Of a DNA stretch of 64,000 nt, positions 22,607 through 34,389 are shown piece by piece. Origin of the DNA: Deinandra increscens subsp. villosa (Eukaryota > Streptophyta > Magnoliopsida > Asterales > Asteraceae); NCBI GenBank assembly GCA_039602395.1, contig JBCNJP010000027.1:37891841-37955840 (forward strand). The letters run 5' to 3'. The notes under the pieces were generated by a model that ran no database searches, had not been told where the DNA came from, and saw only the letters and a list, made by a program, of their open reading frames with translations. The position numbers were made by a program, and so were the translations under genes. Each line of letters begins with the position of its first letter. Positions within the stretch are counted from its first letter, which is position 1.

Positions 22607-23506
22607 CTAGGATAGAACCCGTATATTATACGGGTTGAATCATTAAAAATATATATAATTGATAATTGCATACTCTTCTTATTACCGGAATAATCTATTA
22701 CATCACATTAAATAAAGAGTTAAAATTATAATTCATCATATGGTAGTGGTGACTTTACCAACAATATTTAGAGTCCATGTCTCTATTTATATATTTGAAA
22801 ATGATTGTTAAAAAAAATAATCTGACCCAGAATAGCAACTAACATTATTTTATGATTTAACAAACTTGAGACTTTAAGTTTTTGTAGAAAGTTAGGTGAG
22901 TATAAAGTTTGATCAAGATTATAATGAACACATATAAAATCTAAATTATAATCAATATTATAATGTTATATTAATAAAAAATGTTATTTTGGTATACATT
23001 AGGAATTACAATTGAATTAGTCATCATGTTTAAAATTCTCAAATTGGATTAATATTGATCATTTGATATGGTAGAAAAATATTTAATATTGGATCTTATG
23101 AACATGATTTTTGTCGTTTGTGAATTTCTTTATAAAAAGTATCATCCACAATGTTGATTGAATCTGTAAAATAATATTAGGTATTCAATTATTAAAATAT
23201 TAAATATGATTTGCTCAATTATATTTAAAAACACACTAAATAAGTTTTTTAAGTATTTTATAAGTTTTTTTTATATATTTAATAAAATAAAAATAATAAT
23301 AGTAATAAGATGAAAATTAATATATGGTCGTCATAATTTCATAATATAAATAAATACAAATATATCATGATTAATTATAAAATAGGATATAATTTTCAAT
23401 AAAAAAGAATTAATTAGGGAGTAGATTTGGGTGGGAAAACTTTTGTGAGAATGAATATAGTGTTGACATGTGTCAACATTTGTAATCATTTATTAGAGTA
23501 GGAAGA
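22607..23506 (-). mobile_element. non-autonomous Helitron, 900 bp, both ends visible
   Basis: On the minus strand the element starts TCTTCCTACTCTAATAAATG (plus 23506 downward). It ends with the hairpin AACCCGTATAATATACGGG (plus 22616-22636), then TTCTATCCTAG. This is the canonical plant Helitron architecture: 5' TC, 3' hairpin about ten bases before CTAG. The flanking bases on that strand are A before TC and T after CTAG, i.e. insertion between A and T with no target duplication. The interior is AT-rich and non-coding, so a Rep/helicase must come from elsewhere. Confidence 0.85.
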
Positions 23507-24128
23507 TGATATGTATATTTGTAATTTAACTTACTTTTGCTATTTCTATCATATCGTCATATCGGTTATTTACTTATTTTTCTTTTTATATATACGATCG
23601 ATAATGATTGGATGGATCAAGTTCTTCATAGTTCATATTACACCAATTTTTCCTATTGTCGGCAAAGTAGCTCATGTAATTTACCGAAAAAGATCCGTCA
23701 CCGTCAATGATTGCCTTCCTCACATTGAAACAAAACAGTATAATATGATCGAAACCGGAATACCGGAATAAATTAAACACGCATACATATATATGAGATA
23801 TTTTTATATGCTATAGACAGGATCACGTGTAATATCTCCTAGTTGTCATGTTGAACCGGTGACACGGGTATTTTGATAAAAAAAATCAGCCCGTTAAAAT
23901 GAGAAAACCTACATTGGCACACACGTACAAATGGATGCATACACTATAAGTTTGGCACGACTTCAAGAATCTGTGACAGACAGAGCATTTCACTTAGCTT
24001 TCGGTTTTTCATGAATCATGATTTATGAACCCTAAAAAAATCAAAGCTAACACGCAACAAACAGAATGTAATAAAACACTAGAGAATTAAGAGCCATTTG
24101 ATACAGGTAATACTAATTAATGATGTTA
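23507..24128. other. intergenic and 3' UTR of the RING-H2 gene
   Basis: The ORF at 23511-23771 has no recognisable domain. The part nearest 24128 should hold the 3' UTR of the minus-strand RING gene; no polyadenylation site is assigned. Confidence 0.45.
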
Positions 24129-26563
24129 CTAGGCCTCCTCACAGCCATGAGGGCGATTCTTCACAATGTTGTACTTGCAGAGAGGGCAAGTTGCATTAAT
24201 GTAGAGCCACTTGTCTATGCAGCTGCAATGAAAATGGTGAGAACAGGGAAGCTCACGTAGCTCGGCTTCATCATCATAGGCTGAGAGGCATATGCAACAC
24301 TCCTACATGTTTACCATTAACATTATTATATGTTAATTAAAGCTTGGTTCAACAAAGTTCTAATAGTTAGTTGTTACTAAAAATGCTCATCTTGACCCCT
24401 TGACTTACAAATGGGTCAACTAACACCTAAACCACTTTTATCAAAAGATCAAGATTATTAGTGTAACAATATTGTTTTTATCATCACAATCCACACATTA
24501 GTTATTTATAATATTCCAATGGACAAAGAAGATCTACAGGCATCAACCTATCCTTCCTTTTCGAGTCTTGCTAAAAAAAATGACTCATTTCAACCTCAAC
24601 CGGTTTTGAACCGTTGCACAACCCATTTGCTAGCCATCTTGCCAACTCTAGTAATAACTTCGAGGCTAGTTAAAGAAACAAAATGAACAAAAATAATAGC
24701 TGAATATATTCTTTTCCGATACAAAAACTGGTTTTCCTATTCAAACTAAAGGGAAGAATACACACACCTATGAGTTGCAACATTACCTTCTTTTATGAAG
24801 TTTTCAAGTCAAATTACTTACCTGCTCATTATAATCCTCACACAAAAACCTAAAACTGAGAGTGTTAGCTTGGGCCCACAAGCTTTATAACAATTTAAAC
24901 AGTCAAAACATTACTATGGAGAAAGTAGATCATGTTGGGGTTGCAAATGAGAAATACTGGATGAGGTTACAGTTAGTCGTATGTTAGTTTCACAGATCCG
25001 ATTCAATTTTTGTTTTATCAACAATGTGTGTGTGTGTCTGATAGAGAGAGAGAGAGATGTTACAGCATCTTCGGGTAACAGAACATGTTGAATGGGTGTG
25101 TTGGTGCCACATTCAGTCATGACTCCACCATACAGCCCTTGTATCTCATCATTACTTTTTCCAGCTCCAGCATCACGCCGAAATGTGAATTTTGGCAGCA
25201 TTTCAATGTCCTCTTTGCTAGCTCCTTCCTGCTATGTTAATACTAATGTCAGCCTAGACAGAAAATTACCCGTTCTTAGGTAGCCGCACACTACATCCTA
25301 TAAGAAAAAAAACAATTCTGCAGAAGAGAAATGAAGTGGCTAGCTACAATGAACTTCTAAGACCCAAAAGAAGCAGGCGCTTTAATGCCAAGATTCTAAT
25401 AAGAAAAACTAAAGATGTGAAACTATAAAAAAGATGATGAATTTCTTCACAAGAATAACAGATTATAGAGAGAGACCTTGATTTGGTACCTGCATAAAAG
25501 CAATTTATATAAGACATTATGGAAAGAAAGATGATGATGGGTTGCTTACCTGATCAGCAACAGCATACAAGACAGCAATTATACACGGGAGACAACAGCA
25601 GACCGCGATACCAATGACACACGCGAGGGCCACGCAGAAAACAACGAAAAAGACATCAAATGCCAAGAATATTACAGAGAGCCTGCATGCATTGTGAAAA
25701 TCATCATCAGCTGATTATTAACCAACTACTACTACTAATCATCTATAATAGGTGAAGAAAGAATGTGAAGCCACCAGTAAAGATTCGGAGCAGTCTGAGC
25801 GATTTGTTGTCCACCGGATGAAATCCAATAGAACCCGAGGATCCACCAGACGAAGGAAAACATTGTATTTGCAGATTCCAAATACTTCACCACTCCACTG
25901 CAAGCAAATGGATATATATATGGTTAATTATTACATTATATTGCATTGGTGACTTGATCATATCCTAATTCCTAATTCCTAATTCCTAATTCCTAATTAC
26001 TACTACCTGGTTTCATTGCTGGTCAGATTTGCCAGGGTAACATACTGGCTCTGGCTCTGGCTGCTGCTACTGCTGCTATTCCGTCTGACGGAGTCGCCGG
26101 AATCACCATGATCCCGGTGGTGGTGGTGGTGGTGGTGGTGGTGGCGCCTGGTCTTATACTCACTCCAAACGCAAACCATATGAACAAGGCATTGCAGGGC
26201 ATAGCCCACAATCCACAGCCTGAGCCAGGCGGCACGTGACTCGGCCTGGCTCAAAACCAAAACGGCGGCGGAGACAGCCACGAAGGCCAGGTTCCAGAGG
26301 AGATCGAGGATGACGACGGGCTTGGAATAAGCCCAGTCGGTCTGCCGCTCTTCCAGCTGCTCGGCTGCGGCTTCGCGGACGAGCATGGACGGCTCCCGCA
26401 TCATCCGGCGGCTGCTGGCTCGGCGCAGGAAGCGGGCGGCGTCACGTAGGCTTTGGCGCCGGAGTGACCTCCGGGCTCGATCATCTTCAGGAACAGAAGA
26501 AGAAGGGGAAGAGTAGAGCAAGGGTGTGGTAATGTTGCCTGCTGGCGGAGTGGGAGCCAACAT
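24129..26563 (-). CDS. membrane-anchored RING-H2 E3 ubiquitin ligase, five exons, complete
   Basis: Resembles the plant family of Arabidopsis At1g12760/At4g11680. Exons on the minus strand: 26563-26007, 25897-25775, 25682-25550, 25228-25064, 24302-24129; all GT-AG; 1152 nt, 383 residues. The N-terminus is Arg-rich and cytosolic-looking. Hydrophobic segments follow at about residues 82-107 and 114-137, then FSFVWWILGFYW, and a long FDVFFVV...CCCLPCIIAVLYAV segment. The C-terminal RING-H2 has Cys328, Cys331, Cys346, His348, His351, Cys354, Cys365 and Cys368, all ligands present, so E2 binding and ubiquitin transfer are expected. An uninterrupted run of nine His (about residues 140-148) comes from a coding CAC repeat and may vary between alleles. 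The start ATG is preceded by no longer in-frame extension I can support. Substrate unknown. Confidence 0.94.
25963..25998. repeat. CCTAATT heptamer tandem repeat in intron 1 of the RING gene
   Basis: Five consecutive copies of CCTAATT lie only about ten bases inside intron 1 from the splice donor (26006-26005). A simple minisatellite with no assigned role; length may vary. Confidence 0.8.
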
Positions 26564-27793
26564 TATTTTGGGTAAGAAAATAAAACCCTAATTGGTTAGA
26601 TTGTTGATGGGGGATTCTGATCAGTCAGTCAGTCAGTTGGTGATCATATTTTGCGTGGATCCTGCCGGATTCAGGGGTGGGTGGGGGGAATTTGTCAACA
26701 GAAACGAAACGGAATTAATTGGGGGTGGTTTTAAGGGTGGGATTCGAAAATTCCGATGTGTTTGACCTGACTGACTGACTGACTATTATGTGATGTGAAG
26801 AGTGGTTGGTTGGTTGGTGTTTGAGAGGGGGGTGGGCCCTACCCTACCTGAAAGAAAGAAAGAAAGAAAGTAAGAAAGAAAGAACTGATTTTGCGGGAAG
26901 TGGTGATAACATAACTAACTGTCTGTATACGGTTGATTGGCGGAAAAAATACAACCCTTTATTTTATTAAGAAAATAATTTATTTCCGTTAAACTCGATA
27001 ATAATAAACTAAATAAATAAGCATTATTATCTCTTGGTTTTTCAGACAAATAAATAAATGAATCTACGTACACTACACTTGGCAGTGGACACCTGGCAGC
27101 GGAACATTTAGTCCCTGGCCTGATAGAAATAGGCACATTTAAAGTCGGCAGCTTAACGAATGGAGAGATTACTTACGTACGTACGCTGGCCCATCGTCAC
27201 CCGAACCACACTCACCTCATGCTCGAGCTCGAACATAAACAAGCAGAGCAGCCACCCGACTCGACTCGGCTTTTTTATAAAATTATTTTTATTTTTACAA
27301 GCTATTTAATCAAAAAACAAAAAAAAAATAACATTCTAAAACATAAATAATGCAGAATTTATTAACCACATTGATTATAAAATACTAAATAAAACATTTT
27401 TCCTAGCCACCACCTTGAGACTGTCTAGAAATTAAAAAGAAATATGATGTTACAGTATGGGGAAGAATGAATATATAGTCAAACTCTAAAATACGTTCTT
27501 GTAGAACAACCACACAGCACCAGCTTTCAAGCCCATTAAACCAAGAAGCCCAACGCGTTTCAGCACCAAGCCCAACTCCAGACCTCCAGCTTGAGATATA
27601 CAAAACAGAAGACATAAAAAATATCAAGGCCTGTTTGTTAAAAAAAAAAAAAAACTCTTAAAATCTCTTAAGTCTGAATCGCTAAGACGTTTTAAGATAA
27701 ATGATTGTTTTTTTTATTATATATATATACATTGAGAATTGGTGGTCATAGACTCACCATTCACTATTCATATTCCCACTAATTGGAACATGA
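26564..27793 (-). promoter_or_regulatory. 5' flank of the RING gene, microsatellite-rich
   Basis: Holds the probable promoter and leader of the minus-strand gene. Simple repeats include a GACT/AGTC type (about 26622-26640 and 26768-26785), GGTT (about 26803-26818) and GAAA (about 26851-26883). No TATA position can be defended. Beyond about 27200 the sequence is ordinary AT-rich intergenic DNA with no supported gene; the ORF at 27403-27627 shows no known domain. Confidence 0.4.
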
Positions 27794-27960
27794 CACGTGT
27801 CATGTTCCACCACTAAAAACATGACACGTGTTATGTTCAATCAATAGTAATTGGCACGTGTCGTAGTGGCTTCTTAAAATTTTATAGGTCACGACGTGGC
27901 CTGACACGTGGCCGCGTGTTAGGCCATGTGGTGACACGTGGACACGTGTTAGGCCACGTG
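27794..27960. promoter_or_regulatory. cluster of seven G-box (CACGTG) hexamers in 167 bp
   Basis: CACGTG occurs at 27794, 27825, 27855, 27905, 27935, 27943 and 27955, mostly as GACACGTGKH. Spacings are 31, 30, 50, 30, 8 and 12 bp. G-boxes bind bZIP and bHLH factors and are the core of ABA-response elements. The cluster lies about 1.2 kb upstream of the RING gene start (opposite strand) and directly before a decayed copia gag. It could be a regulatory region, a tandem repeat inside a retrotransposon leader, or both. Confidence 0.6.
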
Positions 27961-27985
27961 TCATATGTAGGATCTGCAGCAGTTG

Positions 27986-28790
27986 ATGTTAACATCAACC
28001 AACTATACAATATGGGCTGTGAAGATGAGGGCCATTTTCCAAGTTCATGGATTGTGGGGTGCGGTTGAGCCTGCAGAAGGAGATGCAGCAGTTGATGATC
28101 AGAAAAATGGGGCTGCTATTGCCTATATCTTTCAATCATTACCGGAGGATCTTATACTTCAAGTGGCGAGTTTAGAAACTGCGAAGGATATTTGGAATTC
28201 GATTAAAACAAGATTTGTGGGAGTAGAAAGGGTCAAGAAAGCCAGGCTTCAAACTTTGAAGGTTGAGTTTGAAGGGTTAAGGATAAAGGAGGCAGAATGT
28301 ATTGATGATTATGCAGGAAGGATATCAGCATTGGCATCAAGTTCTGCAAGCCTAGGAGAAGTCATAAAGGAATCAGTCTTGGTTAGAAAACTTTTGGATT
28401 CTGTCCCAGAAAGATTTATCCACATAGTTGCTTCAATAGAGCTATTTGTGGATTTGGACACTGTTTTATTCCAAGAAGTTATAGGGAGGCTCAAGGCTTT
28501 TGAGGAAAGGACAGGGATGAAGCAGAGGAGTTCTCAAGGGAAGGAAGAACAACTGTTGCTGTCTTATACTGATTGGAAGGCTAAACAGAAGGAATCAAAA
28601 GGGAAATCTAAATGGGACAAGAACAAGGCTGCAAAGACAGGGCAAGATAGTTACAAGAGTAATCAGAAAGGGAAAGATACAGGAAGTTTTAAAGGGTCAA
28701 AACAATCATCTCAAAAGCAAAAGAAGGATAAGTCTCACATCAAGTGTTTTAAATATGAGAACTATGGTCACTATGCCAGTTAATGCAACA
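27986..28790 (+). pseudogene. gag: decayed copia gag (UBN2-type)
   Basis: Translation from ATG 27986 gives LTSTNYTIWAVKMRAIFQ, then LPEDLILQVA, AKDIWNSIKTRFVG, RLQTLKVEFEGL. These are the typical blocks of the UBN2 gag domain of copia elements. A K/Q/S-rich tail leads to a zinc knuckle CFKYENYGHYAS in which the second Cys is Tyr, and a TAA (28780-28782) replaces the residue before the last Cys. Gag is truncated at its N-terminus: usual leader residues, primer site and LTR are missing upstream. Confidence 0.85.
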
Positions 28791-28792
28791 AG

Positions 28793-29568
28793 GTGACAAG
28801 CAAACCACAAGAGGCAATGTTTGCTCAATGTGATGAAGAGGAGCCTGTTCTTCTCTTGGTAGAACAAGAAAATCAGAAGAAAGAAGTTGTCTACCTGAAT
28901 GAATCAATAGTAATCCCTGGAAACTTTACACCAAGTGAGGATCAAGAAGGAGTATGGTACTTGGATAATGGGGCTTCAAATCACATGACAGGTAATGCAC
29001 ATTACTTTTCTGATTTAAATAGATTAGTTAATGGTAGTGTTACTTTTGGTGATGGGCCAAGGGTAAACATTGAGGGCAGGGGTTCTATTGTTCTTGAAAG
29101 AAGAAATCAGAAACAAAGAGTGCTAACAAATGTTTACTACATACCTCATTTAAAAATAACATAATAAGTCTTGGTCAAATAACTGAGGGAGGGTGTGAAG
29201 TAAAAATGAAAGGGGATAGTTTGTGGTTGTATGAAAGGAATTGGTTGTTGCTTATGAAAGTGCAGAAATCATATAGTAGGCTATATAAGGTCAATCTGAG
29301 AGTAGGATCACCATCTTGTTTTCTGAATAGTATAGATGATGACACTTGGCTTTGGCATGGTAGGATGGGTCATGTCAATTTCAAGACTCTAGAATATATG
29401 GCTCATTCTGACTTAGTACAAGGTATTCCTAAGGTCAAACACACTACAGACTTGTGTGATGCCTGCTTAGCAGGAAAGCAAGTTAGGAAACCTTTTCCAA
29501 AGGAGTCTGTGTTTAGGTCCAAGGAGCCATTTGAAATGGTTTCAATGGATCTATGTGTAGGGATATGA
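28793..29568 (+). pseudogene. pol: decayed copia pol fragment: protease and pre-integrase region
   Basis: Continues the element at 27986. The protease box reads VWYLDNGASNHMTG: the Ser of the usual DSGAS is Asn, which should impair catalysis. A stop lies at about 29162. The GAG-pre-integrase region follows in another stretch: WLWHGRMGHVNFKTL, then LCDACLAGKQVRKPF. The sequence breaks off at the start of integrase (EMVSMDLCVGI) near 29568. Integrase, RT and RNase H are absent, so this is a relic truncated at both ends. Confidence 0.85.
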
Positions 29569-29752
29569 TCATGTAATAGTAAGCGTATGTCTGGAAATTA
29601 TTTAAGCCTACGGGGTCACACGTCTCGACACCAAATGTAATAATATTAATTAATGGTTAATTAATGTTTATCACGAACATTTAACGAGGTTTCGTTAAAA
29701 ACTGACAGTTAATTGTTAACAGGGGTGTTAGTTGTAATTAGAGAGAGTTGTA
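29569..29752. other. junction sequence between the copia relic and the assembly gap
   Basis: Not continuous with copia integrase. It begins near GATATGATCATGTAATAG and is AT-rich with TTAATTAATG repeats. It may be the start of another repeat whose body lies in the gap. Nothing else recognised. Confidence 0.4.
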
Positions 29753-30252
29753 NNNNNNNNNNNNNNNNNNNNNNNNNNNNNNNNNNNNNNNNNNNNNNNN
29801 NNNNNNNNNNNNNNNNNNNNNNNNNNNNNNNNNNNNNNNNNNNNNNNNNNNNNNNNNNNNNNNNNNNNNNNNNNNNNNNNNNNNNNNNNNNNNNNNNNNN
29901 NNNNNNNNNNNNNNNNNNNNNNNNNNNNNNNNNNNNNNNNNNNNNNNNNNNNNNNNNNNNNNNNNNNNNNNNNNNNNNNNNNNNNNNNNNNNNNNNNNNN
30001 NNNNNNNNNNNNNNNNNNNNNNNNNNNNNNNNNNNNNNNNNNNNNNNNNNNNNNNNNNNNNNNNNNNNNNNNNNNNNNNNNNNNNNNNNNNNNNNNNNNN
30101 NNNNNNNNNNNNNNNNNNNNNNNNNNNNNNNNNNNNNNNNNNNNNNNNNNNNNNNNNNNNNNNNNNNNNNNNNNNNNNNNNNNNNNNNNNNNNNNNNNNN
30201 NNNNNNNNNNNNNNNNNNNNNNNNNNNNNNNNNNNNNNNNNNNNNNNNNNNN
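29753..30252. other. assembly gap, 500 N
   Basis: Exactly 500 consecutive N, a typical fixed-size placeholder, so the true distance between flanks is unknown. ORFs spanning it are meaningless. Confidence 0.98.
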
Positions 30253-33200
30253 AATGTGTTGAAATTTTCAGAGTTTTACAACTTTGAAAGCATTGTGTAC
30301 AAGTATTTTATGCATAAAATCTTAAAAATTAGGTTGAAAATGTCTTGGTTTCGAAACTCCGCAAAGTCTACTGACACGGAAGAAACCTCGGTGCTCAGGT
30401 CAAACTCCCTAATTTATGCAATTCCTGCTTCACCCTCATCTCAGATCACCCAAATCGGTATGCCAATCTTCTTATTTCTCCCCTTTCTTTTACACAGAGC
30501 CTTAATCTAGCTATCTTTTTCACAGTGACTTTGAAGAAAGCAGAAATCCAATGGTTCCTCTCAACACCATCGCTAATCCGATGGTTCATCACAATCCTTT
30601 CATGCGGATTGCTCTCAATTTGGAGGTTTCTTCTTGCAGGCCTCGAATTGTCACATCGAATCCATTCTTCTTTTATATCTATCATCTCATACGAGCATCG
30701 GAAACCTAATATTCTCAAGCACGCGTTATCAAATCCAGTCTTCCGTCTATTCTCTTCGCATTCAAGATAAAAGAATGCAGAGAATCAGGCTCCTTTCAGG
30801 TATAGAAACAACAGTTCGATTTGAAATTTGAATGAAATTCGAATCCTCGATCTTTAATTTCAAAATCTCTTTCACTTCTTAGATCTGCAAAGCGACTTGG
30901 ATTAGGCACTGCCTCATCTTCTCCCGTCGATTACTAACCTCCGTTGCTCTTGATTTGTTATAGTGATTTCTCATGAGTTGGATTTCAAGGAACCTCCACG
31001 TTTTGATTTGGCTATGGAGGAGTGAGATCGAGGGGCTGATTACATCTCCAATCTCCTTGTAAGTTTATATCCATCTTTGATGTGTATTATATTTGATTTA
31101 TTTGTCCTGATTATGGGAGAATATACTGTTGTTTCTTTGACTATTGGGCCGGTTGAGGGTTTTGTTCTTCAAATCTAGATTTGTGTTGCATCCTCTCACT
31201 CCCAAATTCCCAGTAGCATTAAAATTAGAATTATATTATTGATAATGGATGCAAATAATTCATAGCTAACAAATTTGACAAATTTTACTTTTTAACATTG
31301 TGTGCAACTTTTACAGGAATAAATTGTGTGATTTGTGCTGTAACTATTGGAGCTTAATACCTCAGGTCGCTAGAAAATGAATTGAGAATTGGTTTTGATA
31401 TCTAGCTCTGGTATATTTTGAATTTAAGTTCAACAGGTTAACTTCCAGTTAAATGGTTTCCATTCAAAAGCCTTTGTTTATAACACTAGATAGCTGCATC
31501 TCAAAAATATGGTCAGGGAAGTATGTTCACTTTTTTTTTATCCTTTTGTGTTCATGTATATGAGTTGGTGTCTAAACAAAATCATAACCACAAACACATA
31601 ACAAGAAGATCCGTTTTAATATTAAAGCGATCAGTAGTTATTTAGGAGTTTGTGACCTTTTGACTATTATTTAGACTATTGAAATATATTGTGGTGACCT
31701 TTTTACTAAAATAGGATTTTTTATGCATTTAAAATATGTTGTGGTGACTTTTTGCCCCGCTAGAAATAGGCAAAAGGGTCAATATTACCACTACTAATAT
31801 TAAGAATAGTTCTATCAAATTCTTGTGTCTCTCATGGATAAGGTAATAATCTTTATTTAATATAATCATTTTCGAATGGATCTTAAGAATTTACACTACG
31901 ATTCTGGGTAGATCTGTAGATTTTGGATGTTAAAACTGTCATTGTTGTAAGTAGTAGAGGAGTATCATAACTTTTAGTATATAAATCATAACTCTTTAAT
32001 TTGACAGAGTATTTGACTATCACGTGCGGAATTTGGTGATTGCTCGACGTATGTGAGTGCTTCATTTTAAATAAAACCAGTTTGATGCATGTATTATGTA
32101 TCAATGTTTTTGTTTAATTTCTCTTTGCGAAATGATATATTACACTGTTACTTCTGGTGCTGATCATTTGGTAAATGCCCTCAGGTTAGCAGCATCCTAC
32201 TTGTCGGTAATCATCCCAGATTAAGTAGTAATAATCCATGTTTGGTACTGATAAATTAAGTAAGTAATAAATCTAGCAAGGTAAATATGTGTGTCGGTTA
32301 ACAGGGAGAGTGCTTCTTTATCAGGATTTTAAGTTCTCCCCCGCAACAGTTTGGAAGCTTGGTGCCTGAAGTAATTCACTGATGTTCCACTTTGTTATTC
32401 TTCCAATTGCATTATGTTCCATGCACTGGTGTTTTAAATAAGGGATGCTCTCAGTTTGGCAATTCATGTTGATGATCCATGGAAAAAGAAGAGAAATTCG
32501 GTTGATGCAGGTACATTGGCGTGGTGTTTAATGTCAAGAGGGGTGTGCAATGACATGAAAATTTATGGTATCACATACCAAATTTCTGATCACTGTGTAA
32601 CTTCATATATAAAAAGAAATGACATGAAAATTTATGGTATCACATACCAAATTTAAGTTAATGCTAATAAAGTAGTAAAGGATATATATTTGGTTATATT
32701 TTTCTCATTATCTTTCCTGCAGGTATTGTATGTCTTACAGTAATAACATTTTTGATAGTTACAAACATCGTTTTATCCCAAGGAAAAATTACCTTTTAGC
32801 ATCCATCATTTTTAAATCTATATTTTGGTGTAGTATACCTTTTTACCTTGGTGGAAATTTAGCTTTTTAGATGCAAATACTCCCTTGGCCATCGGCTGAT
32901 GTATATTGTATGTTATCTATATACTGGCCTAAACTATGTTGATATTTACGTTTGGTAATTCTTCTTATCTACTCTCAGTCTTTTTGATTGGTATGTAACA
33001 ATATGTTTTTATATCAAACAGAGGCTATATATATGATTATGGTCAATGTAATGGGTCAAAGAATAACATTAGAAACTATTGTCTTATCTACTCTTAGTCT
33101 TTTTGATTGGTTGTCTTTTTGATTGGTTGTATACTTGTATGTAACAACATGTTTTAATATTAAAACAGAGGCTATATATACTTTTGTAAGTGGTCATCCG

Positions 33201-33932
33201 GAAAAAAATTCAAGGTATGAATCATACTTGAATCACATTTGTCATGTAATTTTGTAAACAAAAGCTTAAAGCTTATCTTCCGTTCCCCTTGCATCTAAAG
33301 ATCTATTTAGTAACTCATTTTCTCTCCGTAAGTATGGTTAAGGAAATGAATACCGCATTGCGTTAAAAAAATGAATACCGCGATGTAAATTTTCGCGCTG
33401 TCATAACAAGTGAACAAATAACGAATAGTGTGTTATTTTTTAAATTTCATCTATAGATGTTTATTAAAAGCTTTACTTCTAGGTGTACTTTTTTTTGTAA
33501 ATGTTATATTTGGGGCTCAATTTTCTTTTTTTGGTATATGCTTCATGTTTTATGTTAAGTTTCCTACTTTGGTTCTTAGTTACTCTTTAAGTACTTAGTT
33601 TCCTTTTGGGTTTCATTGTTTGTTATCTGTTTCAACGGTTTGAAAAAAAAAGTAGACTCCTCTAATTCTGATGCTACTGGATGTTTATTGAGTTCTGTTT
33701 CCCAGCAAAGCTAATCCTAAATTTTGTAAGGTAACATTATTCAAACATGAATGCTAGCCGCCAAAATGCATGGCAGTTCAAAATTCTATACAATCAAAGG
33801 CCAAAGATTTGAATCATATTGATTAAGTATATAATAAAAGCATAAAATAAAAATGTAGAGACGTGCATGTTGAGGTATACACGTGATATGAAAATGATGA
33901 AGCCGTCGCAACGGGTGGAGGTCACCATCTAG
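30253..33932 (+). mobile_element. repeat-derived region ending in a Helitron 3' terminus (left end in or before gap)
   Basis: The right end is a hairpin CCGTCGCAACGG (33903-33914) followed by GTGGAGGTCACCATCTAG, with CTAG at 33929-33932. The tail GGTCACCATCTAR recurs at 63273-63284. The body has exon-like pieces followed by GT (e.g. ATGTCTTGGTTTCGAAAC at 30340 to the GGTATGCC at about 30456), which could be captured gene fragments, but none is identifiable. Two local duplications lie inside: GACATGAAAATTTATGGTAT at about 32553 and 32622, and a block of about 100 bp at about 32950 and 33080. Extent to the left is an inference. Confidence 0.5.
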
Positions 33933-34232
33933 CCGCATCGCACGGGTTAGATAAATTAAATTGATGTTATGAATGAGAAAACTACAGATGTATAATACAA
34001 TATATCACGGGATGATTAATAAACTAACAAAAAATACAGCATTGGTGGATTGTCGTCCCCGTAGCATCGCACGGGTTCCCCTAAAAATGTATCCACATTA
34101 TAGATTGTCAATGGCCGCATGGTGCTAACATAAATGAATATCGCGATGTAAATTGTCATGCCACCATAACGCGCGAACAAAAGACGAATAGCACGCTATA
34201 CACTGTCGTCGCCGTAACGCGTGGGCACACGG

Positions 34233-34233
<1 letters not shown>
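33933..34233 (+). repeat. second Helitron-like 3' terminus and duplicated tail segment
   Basis: CCCGTAGCATCGCACGGG (34058-34075) forms a hairpin, followed by TTCCCCTAA (CTAA at 34081-34084), another plus-strand Helitron-type end. The following block (ATGAATATCGCGATGTAAATTG... to the (TA)n) is a diverged copy of 33366-33440 (ATGAATACCGCGATGTAAATTT), about 760 bp away. Suggests stacked or nested Helitron tails. Confidence 0.45.

Positions 34234-34271
<38 letters not shown>
34234..34271. repeat. (TA)n tract, left border of element A
   Basis: Uninterrupted TA dinucleotides, about 19 units. It is the first of four (TA)n tracts that border elements A, B and C. Confidence 0.95.
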
Positions 34272-34274
<3 letters not shown>

Positions 34275-34389
34275 AAAAGTTCATTGTAGACCCCTTAAAA
34301 AGTGTAGACCCCGTAGACCCCTCTAATCACCGTTGGATCATTTAAATTAAATGGCTGAGATCTTAATCAATTTTTAAAAGGAAAACAAA

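Noticed and set aside
24826..24866. Possible extra exon of the RING gene at about 24830-24860 (good GT donor)
   Set aside because: Exon 4 joins the terminal exon in phase and yields the family-typical PEDA-ECCICL junction; an added exon would disrupt it.
27629..27650. MITE starting GGCCTGTTTGTT
   Set aside because: No inverted counterpart or target duplication was found downstream.
29713..30510. 265-codon ORF across the N gap
   Set aside because: Almost all of it is unknown sequence; the ends are unrelated.
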